From positions 1 through 64,000 of the forward strand of contig SXSC01000065.1 of the NCBI GenBank assembly GCA_005792355.1: a stretch of 64,000 nucleotides of DNA, given 5' to 3'. Positions within the stretch are counted from its first letter, which is position 1. Each line of letters opens with the position of its first letter. A program made the translations under genes and the position numbers. Below the pieces are notes generated by a model, which saw only the letters and a program-made list of their open reading frames with translations, searched no databases and had not been told where the DNA came from. This document shows, piece after piece, positions 27,976 through 36,584 of this stretch. This stretch comes from Opitutaceae bacterium (GTDB lineage: Bacteria; Verrucomicrobiota; Verrucomicrobiia; Opitutales; Opitutaceae).

Positions 27976-30900
27976 ATGAAAATCAGAACTTGGGCCGTCA
28001 CCGCGTTGTTAACCCTCCTGCCGCTGCCGCTGCCGGCGGTCGACGAAGCGCGATTCATGGTGTCGCCGGATATTTCCGGAGATCGGATCCTCTTCACGTA
28101 CGACGATGACCTTTGGATCACGACGGCGTCCGCGGCGGCGCCCGTCCGGCTTACGAGTCACCCGGGGCGAGAGTTTGCCGGAAAATTTTCCCCGGACGGA
28201 AAGTGGATTGCCTTCACCGGGAGTTATGACGGAGCCCAAGAGGTGTATCTGATTCCGGTTGGTGGCGGGCAGCCGAAGCGACTGACGTTTCAGCCGAATG
28301 GGGCGCAAGTCGTCGGGTGGACCCCCGACGGGCGGCACGTCGTCTTTCGTGGCGCCTATGGCCGGGTGCCGATTGCGCGGGATCCGAAGCTCTTCAAGGT
28401 CAGTGTGGACGGTAGTCTTCCCGAGGCCCTGCCGGTTGATCGGGGGATCAACGCCAGTTTCTCCGAGGACGGCCAGCGCATGCTGTACGTCCGGCGGGGC
28501 AACGAGAGCTACAACTGGAAGCGCTACAAAGGCGGACAGTACCCCGAGATCTGGATGGCCGACTTTCGCTCGAAGGAGTACACCCCGGTCACCGACTACG
28601 TCGGGCGCAACGCCTTTCCCATGTGGATCGGCAACAGCCTGTATTTCACGTCGGATCGCGGCGCGGACGGCATCACAAACCTCTGGACGCAGGACCTCCG
28701 GACCAAGGTCACGAAACAGATCACGAATTTTTCCGACTTTGACGTCATGTCGCCCTCGACGGACCGGCAGCGCATCGTGTTTGTGCAAGACGGCTATTTG
28801 CAGCTGCTGGATCTGCGATCGGGCGCGGTCCGGAAGCTGACGCTGCAAATCCCCACCGACCACTGGCGCCTGCAGCCGCGCTGGGTGAATCCGACAGAAT
28901 ACGTTCAGCAGATGGACATCAGCAACGACGGGAAACAGGTGATCCTGTCGGCGCGCGGTGAGGTGTTTCAGCTGCGACCGCGGGAGAAGGAAACCACGTG
29001 GAAGAATCTCTCCGCCACGTCCGGGAGCAGGGAGACGCATGCGGCGATCTCTCCGGATGGAAAACAGGTGGCGTTTTTTTCGGACCGAAGCGGCGAGTAT
29101 CAACTCTACCGGCAAGACGTGGCCGCGGGTCCTGCGGTGGCCCTGACGGACAGCCTCAACCGGACTGCGTACCATCTGGAGTGGTCGCCGGACGGGAAGA
29201 AGATTCTCTTCGGCAACAAGGATTTTTCCCTCTTCGTGCTGGAGGTCGCCACGCGGCAGCTGACCAAGATCGACGAATCGCACCACTTGGACAACGACGA
29301 GTTCACCTGGGAGATGAGCGACTATGCCTGGTCGCCCGACAGCCGCTGGATTGCGTATTCGTTCTGCACGGAGAATCGCAACAACGTGATCTTTCTCTAT
29401 GACACCCAGGAACAGACGAAAACCCAGCTCACGAACGATTTCTTCGACAACCTGAATCCCCGGTGGGATGCCGACGGTGGCTTGCTCTATTTCCTGTCGA
29501 ACCGGAATTACGAGATCGGGATGGATGTCTTCGAGGACAACCACATCGTGGTGAATCCGACGCGGCTCATGGTGGTCCAGTTGCGCCAGGGCGAACGGCC
29601 GCTGTTCCTGAAGCAGGCGGAGGAGGAAGAGTCGAAGGCGCCCGAAAAAGATGAGTCCGCGGAAAAAGGCGAAGAGGAGAAAAAACCGAAAGCCGCCAAG
29701 AAACCGAATCCGGCGGTCAAGTTTCGGGTCGACGTGGAGGGGATTCAGGAGCGGATTTTTCAGGCACCGGTCTCGCCGGGAAACTATTTCCATCTCCTCG
29801 CCGGCCACGGCTGTGCCGGCTGGTCCTCGGTGGCCAGGTTCACGGAAGACGAATACGAGGAATTCTACAACGCCGGTGGCCGCACCAAGTGGCATTTCAA
29901 TGTCTTCGCGTTCAAGGACGAGAAGACGGTGCAACTGGAGGACAAGATCGCCGAAGCCCGGGTTTCGGCCAACGGCGAGCACTTGATCTTCCGGCGGGAG
30001 GGCAAACTGTACACGACGACGTTCAAGAAGGCCCAGGAATCGAAAAAAGCGGGCAAGGAGGTTGACACCTCGGGCTTGGTTTGCCGCGTGGTGCCGGCGG
30101 AAGAGTGGCGGCAAATCTTCGACGACACCTGGCGCTGGTATCGGGATTTCTTTTACGACAAGGACATGCACGGCCGCGATTGGCGGGCGATGGGCGACAA
30201 GTATCGGGCGTACCTCCAGGATCTGCGGACGCGGGATCAGCTCAACTGGGTGCTGTCCGAACTCGTGGGTGAGCTGTGCGTGTCGCATACCTACATCAGC
30301 GGCGGCGATTTTGGGCCTCAGTTGCCGTCGGCGGTGCCGGTTTTCACCGGGATGTTGGGGGCCGATCTGTCGGCCGATGCGGACTCGGGGCTGTATCGGT
30401 TTCGGCGCATCTACGGGGCGACGCGGTATTTCACCGGCATCACGACGCCGCTGCAGCGGGCCGACATCGTGCTCAAGGAGGGGGACTATCTGCTGGCGAT
30501 CAACGGCCAGAAGGTCCGGGCGCCCGAAAACTATTTCCGGCTGTTGCAGGTGGCGAAGGATGACTACGTCGAAGTGACCGTGGCGAGCGACGCCGCCGAC
30601 GCCACGGGGCGGACCTACCGGGTTAAGCCGATTCGCTCGGAGCGCGAAGCCCGCTACGCCCGCTGGGTCACCGACAACATCGAAACGGTACTGCAGCGTT
30701 CCGGCGGTCGGGTGGGGTACATGCACATCAACGCCATGGGGGGCGACGGGGTGATGGAGTTCGACAAATTCTGGCGCGCCTTTCGCTACAAGGATGGGCT
30801 GATCATCGACGTGCGCGGCAATAGCGGCGGGTGGACGGAATATTTTCTGATCGATAAATTGGAGCGTCAACAGGTCGCGTACAACGTGCTCCAGGGCATG

Positions 30901-31305
30901 GCACCCTACCGGTATCCGAATCCGGCGTCGCGTGCACACATGGTGGTGGTGTCGAACGAGGACAACGGGTCCGACGGCGAGGCGTTCGTCGAGCACTTCA
31001 AGGCGCGCAAACTCGGGACCGTCGTGGGCGTGCCTTCGTGGGGAGGACTGGTCGGAATCGTCAACGGTCAACGCACGATCGACAACGGCCGGGTGCAGCA
31101 GCCGAACAACGCGTTCTACGGGCGCGACGGCAAGTGGCTGGTGGAAAATCACGGCGCGGATCCCGATATCATCCAAGTGAACGATCCCGCGGCCGTGCTG
31201 GCGGGCCGGGATCCCCAATTGGAGACTGCGGTGGACGCGGCGCTCCGGAAAATCAAGGAGCAGCCTTTTGAGTTTCCGCCGATGCCGGCGTATCCGAAAA
31301 AATAG
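27976..31305 (+). CDS. Exported tricorn-like S41 protease
   Basis: I start at ATG 27976 (1109 residues) for its signal peptide (WAVTALLTLLPLPLPAVDEA). Next come two beta-propeller blocks of WD40-like/PD40 repeats (FSPDGKWIAFTGSYDG, WSPDGKKILFGNKDF), then the tricorn C1 domain, a PDZ domain (GITTPLQRADIVLKEGDYLLAINGQKV) and the S41 catalytic core. The active-site context is visible: Ser-His in LCVSHTYISGG, the nucleophile in RGNSGGW and Glu in GSDGEAF. Tricorn-type enzymes trim peptides, and bacterial homologues with signal peptides are periplasmic. A highly charged Glu/Lys insertion (about residues 560-600) separates the propellers from the catalytic half. Confidence 0.92.
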   Translation: MKIRTWAVTALLTLLPLPLPAVDEARFMVSPDISGDRILFTYDDDLWITTASAAAPVRLTSHPGREFAGKFSPDGKWIAFTGSYDGAQEVYLIPVGGGQPKRLTFQPNGAQVVGWTPDGRHVVFRGAYGRVPIARDPKLFKVSVDGSLPEALPVDRGINASFSEDGQRMLYVRRGNESYNWKRYKGGQYPEIWMADFRSKEYTPVTDYVGRNAFPMWIGNSLYFTSDRGADGITNLWTQDLRTKVTKQITNFSDFDVMSPSTDRQRIVFVQDGYLQLLDLRSGAVRKLTLQIPTDHWRLQPRWVNPTEYVQQMDISNDGKQVILSARGEVFQLRPREKETTWKNLSATSGSRETHAAISPDGKQVAFFSDRSGEYQLYRQDVAAGPAVALTDSLNRTAYHLEWSPDGKKILFGNKDFSLFVLEVATRQLTKIDESHHLDNDEFTWEMSDYAWSPDSRWIAYSFCTENRNNVIFLYDTQEQTKTQLTNDFFDNLNPRWDADGGLLYFLSNRNYEIGMDVFEDNHIVVNPTRLMVVQLRQGERPLFLKQAEEEESKAPEKDESAEKGEEEKKPKAAKKPNPAVKFRVDVEGIQERIFQAPVSPGNYFHLLAGHGCAGWSSVARFTEDEYEEFYNAGGRTKWHFNVFAFKDEKTVQLEDKIAEARVSANGEHLIFRREGKLYTTTFKKAQESKKAGKEVDTSGLVCRVVPAEEWRQIFDDTWRWYRDFFYDKDMHGRDWRAMGDKYRAYLQDLRTRDQLNWVLSELVGELCVSHTYISGGDFGPQLPSAVPVFTGMLGADLSADADSGLYRFRRIYGATRYFTGITTPLQRADIVLKEGDYLLAINGQKVRAPENYFRLLQVAKDDYVEVTVASDAADATGRTYRVKPIRSEREARYARWVTDNIETVLQRSGGRVGYMHINAMGGDGVMEFDKFWRAFRYKDGLIIDVRGNSGGWTEYFLIDKLERQQVAYNVLQGMAPYRYPNPASRAHMVVVSNEDNGSDGEAFVEHFKARKLGTVVGVPSWGGLVGIVNGQRTIDNGRVQQPNNAFYGRDGKWLVENHGADPDIIQVNDPAAVLAGRDPQLETAVDAALRKIKEQPFEFPPMPAYPKK

Positions 31306-31355
31306 CATGGGCTGGCGGTGCGAGCCCGACCTCGAAGCAACGACCAAACCAGCCC

Positions 31356-31895
31356 ATGGCCTACACCTGCAAATGCGGACAAGACTTTGATCTGGTCGCG
31401 TTCCTCGATGCGTTGCCGCCTGGGCAGATGGGGAGCAGCGGGATGTTCGGCCACGCCTGCAGCCGCTGCGGTGAGCGGTTCGAAGGCCGTCTGCGCGGGG
31501 GCGGTTTCGACGTCGGTTACACGTATTGGGCGGGCAGCATGCACTTCGAAACCGTGCAGCAGGTGCGCGTGGCCGGACTCAAGTTGACCCGTTCCGAGCC
31601 GGACGATCTGAAGGTCGTCATCGGCAGCCGGCACTGGCATTTTGGCATCCGCCATCCCTCGGCCAAACGTTTCGTGATTTTCGACCAGGCCTTTGCCAAT
31701 GGAAAACGGATCGGCGAATTGGATTTTGCACAATGGAACGTCAGCGTCACGGAGATCGAGCGGGAAGCCGCCCGGCTCCCGCCGGGTCCGGACGTCGTCT
31801 TGGCGGCGGGAGATTTCCTGTGCCTGGTCGGGCCGGAGCCTGCGCTGAACCGCGCCTGGCACTACCTGAACGACGGGAAATCGAAGAAGCCATAA
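31356..31895 (+). CDS. Small zinc-ribbon protein of unknown function
   Basis: The 179 residues begin MAYTCKCGQDFDLVAFLDAL. Paired cysteines (CKC at 5-7 and CSRC at 37-40) could form a zinc ribbon, as in rubredoxin-like or regulatory-protein heads. The remainder is mixed alpha/beta with no motif I recognise (FHFETVQQVRVAGL-type region, RHWHFGIRHPSAKR). There is no signal peptide, so it should be cytoplasmic. It follows the tricorn-like gene by 50 bases in the same direction and may be co-transcribed. Codon use matches its neighbours, so it looks native and translated. Confidence 0.65.
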   Translation: MAYTCKCGQDFDLVAFLDALPPGQMGSSGMFGHACSRCGERFEGRLRGGGFDVGYTYWAGSMHFETVQQVRVAGLKLTRSEPDDLKVVIGSRHWHFGIRHPSAKRFVIFDQAFANGKRIGELDFAQWNVSVTEIEREAARLPPGPDVVLAAGDFLCLVGPEPALNRAWHYLNDGKSKKP

Positions 31896-32006
31896 ATCAG
31901 ATGACGCGGTGCAGACCGGTTGAGTGGTCGGCCCAAATGCCGCGGGGCTGTCTACTTTCAGGATTGTCCACAGGCGCTCCCGGGTTTCGTATTCGCCGCA
32001 ACCCCC

Positions 32007-33308
32007 ATGCCCACCGCCCATCGATTCGTTGCGCCCGCCTTTCCTGCCCTCACCACCGTCGCGGTGTTGCTTGCCCTGGTGCCTGCCGCCGCCCTCCGGG
32101 CCCTTGAGCAGTGGCCGCAGTTTCGCGGCCCGACTGGCGACGGTCATGCGGTCGTGAAGGATCTTCCGGTGACCTTCGGGGAAGGGGACCGCGTGAAATG
32201 GAAGACAGCGGTTCATGGGAAGGCGTGGTCGTCGCCGGTTGTGTGGGGAAATCAGGTCTGGCTGACGACGGCGACGGAGGCGGGCGATGCGTTGTCCGTC
32301 GTATGTCTGAACCGCGACACGGGAGCGATCATTCGCGATCAGGTCCTCTTCCGCGTGGCGACCCCGCAGTTCTGCCACAAGTTCAACTCGTATGCCTCGC
32401 CGACGCCGGCGATCGAGGAGGGGAGGGTGTATGTCACCTTTGGTTCGCCCGGCACGGCGTGTCTCGACACCAAGACCGGCGCGGTGCTCTGGCAGCGGAC
32501 CGATTTTGTCTGCAACCACTTTCGCGGGGCCGGTTCCTCGCCGGTGATTCAGGGTGATTTGCTGTTGATGCATTTCGACGGGAGCGATTTCCAGTTTGTG
32601 GTGGCGCTCGACAAGCGAACCGGGCGCACGGTGTGGAAAACGGATCGGTCAGTCGACCACAAGGATCTCGATGCCGCGGGGAAAGTCGCCCTCGACGGCG
32701 ATTTGCGGAAGGCGTTTTCCACGCCGCATGTGATCGTACAGGAGGGAAAACCCGTGATCCTCAGCAGTGGGGCGAAGGCGCACTACGCGTACGACGTGGC
32801 CACCGGCGCCGAGCTCTGGCGGCTGGAGGAACGCGGGCAGCACAGTGCCAGCACCCGTCCGGTCGTGGCCCATGGGCTGGTTTATTTTCTGACCGGTTTC
32901 TCCAAGGGCCAGTTGCTGGCGGTGAAACTTGGGGGCAGGGGCGTACTGGAAGAATCGCAGATCGTGTGGAAGGAAAAGCGCAGCGTGGCCAACAAGCCGT
33001 CGCTCCTCGTCGCGGACGATCTCATCTTCATGGTGGACGATGTTGGCATCGCCGCGTGCTACGAAGCGAAGACGGGGGCGGAAGTTTGGCGCGAGCGCGT
33101 CGCGGGCAGTTACTCGGCGTCACCCGTGCTGGCCGCGGGCCACATTTATGTGTGCAGCGAGGCGGGACATGTGACGGTGTTGGCGGCGGGGAGGAAATTC
33201 AAAAAGCTCGCGGAGAACAAATTTGAGAGTGGTTTCATGTCGTCGCCCGCGGTCGCGGGGCAGGCGCTCTACCTGCGGACGAAGACGCATATGTACCGGG
33301 TGGAATAG
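32007..33308 (+). CDS. Exported PQQ-type beta-propeller protein
   Basis: The ATG at 32007 gives 433 residues with a signal sequence (FPALTTVAVLLALVPAAALRA). The mature part begins EQWPQFRGPTGDG, the standard opening of PQQ-like propeller proteins in this phylum. It repeats AxxxGxxxW blade motifs (DTKTGAVLWQRTD, DKRTGRTVWKTDRS, ATGAELWRLEERG). Catalytic residues of true quinoproteins are not evident, so it is more likely a structural or binding propeller than a dehydrogenase. The start given by the track (31920) lies before the signal peptide and is unlikely. It is independent of the preceding gene by about 110 bases. Confidence 0.85.
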   Translation: MPTAHRFVAPAFPALTTVAVLLALVPAAALRALEQWPQFRGPTGDGHAVVKDLPVTFGEGDRVKWKTAVHGKAWSSPVVWGNQVWLTTATEAGDALSVVCLNRDTGAIIRDQVLFRVATPQFCHKFNSYASPTPAIEEGRVYVTFGSPGTACLDTKTGAVLWQRTDFVCNHFRGAGSSPVIQGDLLLMHFDGSDFQFVVALDKRTGRTVWKTDRSVDHKDLDAAGKVALDGDLRKAFSTPHVIVQEGKPVILSSGAKAHYAYDVATGAELWRLEERGQHSASTRPVVAHGLVYFLTGFSKGQLLAVKLGGRGVLEESQIVWKEKRSVANKPSLLVADDLIFMVDDVGIAACYEAKTGAEVWRERVAGSYSASPVLAAGHIYVCSEAGHVTVLAAGRKFKKLAENKFESGFMSSPAVAGQALYLRTKTHMYRVE

Positions 33309-33350
33309 ACCGCGCTTGAAACGCGGGGGGAGCCGCCACGATTCTAATTC

Positions 33351-33373
33351 TACTTTGTTACGTCTGCGAAATT
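33351..33373 (+). repeat. Dispersed repeat family D, copy 1
   Basis: TACTTTGTTACGTCTGCGAA plus ATT recurs at 55590-55612 with one change (GTCAGC for GTCTGC). It sits in the 178-base gap before the first VOC gene. Confidence 0.7.
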
Positions 33374-33399
33374 CTCCGGTGAAAACTCCGGTCTTGGAG

Positions 33400-33419
33400 G
33401 CGGGGTGCTTTCACCCCGC
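33400..33419. repeat. Short perfect hairpin (GCGGGGTG/CACCCCGC)
   Basis: This is an eight-base stem with a four-base loop, with no T tract after it. It resembles the REP-type palindromes found elsewhere in the window rather than a terminator. Confidence 0.6.
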
Positions 33420-33486
33420 GACCTCGATTCGGACCGTGGTCGAAGATCCAGAATCAAGCGTCGCAAATCCCCAACCGTCCACTCCC

Positions 33487-33876
33487 ATGCCCAGGCCGAT
33501 CCACTTCGAAATCCACGCGGACAATCCCGACCGCGCCGCCAAGTTCTACTCCACCGTCCTGGGCTGGTCGTTCACCAAGTGGGACGGCCCGATGCCCTAC
33601 TGGCTCGTCACCACCGGCGCCGACGGCACGCCCGGCATCAACGGCGGCATGCACCCGCGAATGGGCCCGGCGCCGGTCGAGGGGCAGGCGGTGATCGCGT
33701 TCGTTTGCACGGTCGATGTGCCGAGTGTCGACGATCACGTGGCCAGGGCCGTCGCGGCCGGCGGCGTGGTCGCGGTGCCGAAGATGGCGATCCCCGGCAT
33801 CGGCTGGCTCGCCTTCGCGAAAGACACCGAGGGCAACATCTTCGGAATGATGCAGAGTGATCCGGGCGCGAAGTAA
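33487..33876 (+). CDS. VOC (glyoxalase/bleomycin-resistance fold) family protein 1
   Basis: The ATG at 33487 gives 129 residues, a normal single VOC length; the track frame starts 88 codons too early. It begins MPRPIHFEIHADNPDRAAKFYSTVLGWSF and ends GWLAFAKDTEGNIFGMMQSD, the paired beta-alpha-beta-beta-beta halves of the fold. Typical metal-ligand positions (His in HFEIHA, Glu in DTEGN) are present. VOC proteins of this subtype are annotated as glyoxalase-like but mostly have no known substrate. A second VOC gene follows 125 bases downstream. Confidence 0.85.
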   Translation: MPRPIHFEIHADNPDRAAKFYSTVLGWSFTKWDGPMPYWLVTTGADGTPGINGGMHPRMGPAPVEGQAVIAFVCTVDVPSVDDHVARAVAAGGVVAVPKMAIPGIGWLAFAKDTEGNIFGMMQSDPGAK

Positions 33877-34001
33877 GCAAGCACCAGGTTCGCGCCGCTC
33901 CGCTGCGACCAAGCGGGCGCCGGCAAGCGATGCCGCTGCAACGCTTCTGACACGACTTTGTCACGAGCGTATGGTAGCCGGTGGCACAATCCGCCGTCCC
34001 C

Positions 34002-34382
34002 ATGAGCACAACCGCCAACCACCTCCGCATCGATTACGTCGAGTTTGCGACCCGCGACCTCGCCGCCACCAAGCAATTTCTTGCCGCCGCTTTCGGCTGG
34101 AAATTCACGGACTACGGTCCCGACTACGCGAGTTTCGAGGACGGCCGTCTGACCGGTGGCCTCTACACTTCGCCCAACGCGCCCACGGCGATGAATCCGA
34201 TGATCGTCATCTTCGCGGCGGATCTCGAGAACGCCGAGGCGCGCGTGAAAAAGGCCGGCGGAAAGATCGTGAAACCTGCGTTCGAATTTCCCGGCGGCCG
34301 GCGGTTCCAGTTCACCGAACCGTCCGGTCTCGAACTCGCCGTGTGGAGTAACGTGCGCGCCGACGGCTCGAAGATCGCCTGA
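34002..34382 (+). CDS. VOC family protein 2
   Basis: These 126 residues from ATG 34002 (MSTTANHLRIDYVEFATRDLAATKQFLAAAFGWKF) end with FTEPSGLELAVWSN. It has the same fold and size as its upstream neighbour but only moderate similarity, so it is a diverged paralogue rather than a recent duplicate. The pair may act together or on related small molecules. There is no signal peptide. The upstream 125-base gap has no recognisable promoter. Function beyond the fold is unknown. Confidence 0.8.
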   Translation: MSTTANHLRIDYVEFATRDLAATKQFLAAAFGWKFTDYGPDYASFEDGRLTGGLYTSPNAPTAMNPMIVIFAADLENAEARVKKAGGKIVKPAFEFPGGRRFQFTEPSGLELAVWSNVRADGSKIA

Positions 34383-34718
34383 TCTTGCGCGCCGCCCGGA
34401 AGAACAGTCGTCGTTGACACCGGCCCGCAAGGCCTGCGCTTTGCCTGCAATTCGCCCCTGATAAATGCGGTTCGAAGAGGGTAGAGTCGAAAAGATAGGT
34501 GGGCGGGCATTGCCGGATGCGAACGCTCTGCGGAGTCTGCTGGAGAGTGATTGCGTCGACGTGGATTGTCGGAACTGCGAGGAACGCGTTCGATCGCCGC
34601 CTCGACACTGACAATGAAACGCAGATCCAATCCGGGCTGCTGCTTTGCGTCGTAGAAACCAGCCTCGTTGTATTCGGCGAGGGCTTCGGGAGTGACCCCA
34701 TCGGCTAGGCTCAAGGCC
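34383..34718. other. Gap without a supported gene
   Basis: This 336-base stretch between VOC 2 and the convergent EF-hand hydrolase carries overlapping frames on both strands, none with a recognisable motif or a plausible start. GC is somewhat lower than in the flanking backbone. I see no RNA gene. Confidence 0.5.
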
Positions 34719-35783
34719 CTACCGACGCGGGTGTTTTCGGGCCATTTCGATCGTCCAAAGGACCGCATTAATTACAAGGTCGGGATCTTCGTGGTACACG
34801 GCATGAGGCGCCTTATCCGTGACGATGTGCATCCCCAAGGTGGATGTTTTGAACACTTCGGAATGAACACTCCGAGATACCTCAAAATATTGCCGGGCGC
34901 TTTCGCTCTTCGCCTCAGCATATCCTTTAACCGAGGTTATCATCACCAGCGGAATGTTTGCCATGGTGCCATAAACCGACGCGTCGCCAGTCCAATTCAA
35001 TTCTACTAGCCCGAGCGCTTCTGAAGAAGGTACATCTTTCTTCTTTTTAAGACTGTCGACGCTTGATCGCTTTCGCTTCGCACGATCCTCATCGGAACGC
35101 CCGGCCCTTCGATCCAACTCAAATCCAACTCGCTCGTGCGACGGATCAATTAGCACTAGGCCAGCCATGTCCATCGGGTACCGCATCGCAAAAATTCGGG
35201 CGTATATTCCGCCGAGAGACGCTCCTACCAATACATACGGCGGTTTGTAGCCTGCGCTTTCCAATAAACGATGCAGATCATTCGTTATGGCTTCTGGCGT
35301 GCGAAGATCCTTGGCCAATTCTGAACCGCCGCGACCTGCGCGACTATAGCAGAGCACTGATGTGATTTGTGAAATGCGCGGCAACATTTCACGCCATCGC
35401 CCAATGCCGTCTCCGTCTGCTGCTCCGGATTCGAAGATTACGACCGGACTTCCCTGGCCTGCGCGTAGAACTTGAAGCTTATGGTCTCCTACCGCGACCA
35501 TTTCCAGGTCAGATGTGATTAACTCTCCGTTATCGCTGATGCCCCGCCGCACGCGAAATTCACCAAGTTCCTGCCGGGAAATGGAACCATCACCGTTGCG
35601 GTCGATCTGTACGAATCCTTGTAGATTTGCGGTGTCCGCCTCGTCGCGAGAAATCTTTCCATCGCGATTTTTGTCCAGTCGCGCGAAACCCTCGTCGAGG
35701 GTCGGTCTTTTTGCCGTCGCTGGGCCGTCGGCGGCTCCAGCGCGCATGACCGTCAGGCAAACCAATAGCAAAGCGACACGCAA
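34719..35783 (-). CDS. Exported EF-hand alpha/beta hydrolase
   Basis: The 354 residues start at a TTG with a short signal peptide (VALLLVCLTVMRAGAA). Two EF-hand calcium loops follow, DKNRDGKISRDE (37-48) and DRNGDGSISRQE (61-72), then an alpha/beta hydrolase domain from about 95. That domain has the nucleophile elbow VGASLGG and a His in KAPHAVYHEDP near the C-terminus. The architecture suggests a calcium-responsive secreted esterase or lipase. An ATG at codon 13 is an alternative start but would break the signal peptide. GC is clearly lower than in surrounding genes (many A/T third positions), consistent with recent acquisition. Confidence 0.8.
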   Translation of the reverse strand: MRVALLLVCLTVMRAGAADGPATAKRPTLDEGFARLDKNRDGKISRDEADTANLQGFVQIDRNGDGSISRQELGEFRVRRGISDNGELITSDLEMVAVGDHKLQVLRAGQGSPVVIFESGAADGDGIGRWREMLPRISQITSVLCYSRAGRGGSELAKDLRTPEAITNDLHRLLESAGYKPPYVLVGASLGGIYARIFAMRYPMDMAGLVLIDPSHERVGFELDRRAGRSDEDRAKRKRSSVDSLKKKKDVPSSEALGLVELNWTGDASVYGTMANIPLVMITSVKGYAEAKSESARQYFEVSRSVHSEVFKTSTLGMHIVTDKAPHAVYHEDPDLVINAVLWTIEMARKHPRR

Positions 35784-35980
35784 TTCGGGGTGCTCATAGA
35801 GGAACTGGAAGTTCCGTGTTTAGCCTCTTATTCCAGACTGTCGAGCCATGTCGCATCTTTCCATCGCTGGCTGGCGTTACTGATAGGAACGCTGGATTTC
35901 ACGGGGTCGCATCGGGGAGGGGTTTAAGGGGTTGTCGAATTTGCGTTGGCAAATACAGCGCGTGCGCTCAAATTGTCCGC

Positions 35981-36193
35981 ATGAGTCCGAGCTTTGAAAC
36001 TTTGGTTGAGGAAGTGCGAAACCGTTCCATCGAGGAAAAAGAGGAACTCAAGTTTTTGCTCGACCGCGCGCTCATCGAGGAGCGGCGCAGCGAACTCCAG
36101 GCCAACCATCGTCGCAGCCTCAACGAGGTGAAGGGTGGCAAGCTCAAGTTTTCCAGTTCCATCGGCGAATTGAAGAAATCACTGGCCGCGTGA
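35981..36193 (+). CDS. Antitoxin of a YafQ/RelE-type module
   Basis: From ATG 35981, 70 residues (MSPSFETLVEEVRNRSIEEKEELKFLLDRALIEERR) form an amphipathic helix-rich antitoxin. The Lys-rich tail would wrap the toxin. The track frame begins 55 codons earlier without justification. Its TGA overlaps the next ATG by one base (TGATG), the usual coupled arrangement. I cannot assign it to a named antitoxin family from motifs alone, so position and partner are the main evidence. Confidence 0.75.
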   Translation: MSPSFETLVEEVRNRSIEEKEELKFLLDRALIEERRSELQANHRRSLNEVKGGKLKFSSSIGELKKSLAA

Positions 36194-36462
36194 TGACACA
36201 GGTCGCCTTCAGTTCCTCGTTTAAGCGCGCGTTCAAGAAACGAATCGAGGGAAGGAAGGATTTGGAACAGAAGTTCTGGCGGCGGGCGGAGATCTTCACC
36301 GTCAACCCGCAAGATCCCCGGCTCCGAACCCACAAGTTGTCTGGCGAGTTGCGTGAGCAGTGGAGTTTCACCGTCGAGTACGACGTGCGAGTGGTGTTCT
36401 CGTTCTTGCCGAATAACCGCGCGGTGTTCGAGGACATTGGCAGTCACGACGAAGTTTATTAA
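36193..36462 (+). CDS. YafQ/RelE-family mRNA interferase toxin
   Basis: These 89 residues (MTQVAFSSSFKRAFKKRIEG) end WSFTVEYDVRVVFSFL...AVFEDIGSHDEVY. The C-terminal GSHDEVY, with the catalytic-type His, and the YDVRVVFSF strand are typical of the YafQ branch of RelE toxins, which cleave mRNA in the ribosomal A site. Length is complete for the family, unlike the toxin at 6750, so this module may be functional. It is convergent with dnaE2, separated by a GC-rich hairpin. Confidence 0.85.
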   Translation: MTQVAFSSSFKRAFKKRIEGRKDLEQKFWRRAEIFTVNPQDPRLRTHKLSGELREQWSFTVEYDVRVVFSFLPNNRAVFEDIGSHDEVY

Positions 36463-36477
36463 ACGGGCGGAAGGCTG

Positions 36478-36499
36478 CCGTCGCGGCGCGCGGCGACGG
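36478..36499. terminator. GC-rich hairpin between the TA module and dnaE2
   Basis: CCGTCGC and GCGACGG form a seven-base perfect stem with an eight-base loop between the convergent 3' ends. There is no T tract, so it is only a possible terminator and could also be a REP hairpin. Confidence 0.35.
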
Positions 36500-36584
36500 A
36501 GGAGCGTTACGAAGAAGTTCGCGGCGTGCGCGAAGGCACCATCGATTTTGGCCAGCGGCTATTTCTTCTTTTCGCTGCTGGCTC

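Noticed and set aside
28009-31347. 1112-codon minus-strand ORF opposite the tricorn-like gene
   Set aside because: It is long only because high GC removes stops. Composition is Arg/His-rich, and the plus-strand protein has complete protease motifs.
34163-34768. 201-codon minus-strand frame in the gap after VOC 2
   Set aside because: It overlaps both neighbouring genes out of frame and shows no motif. Two other frames are equally open there.
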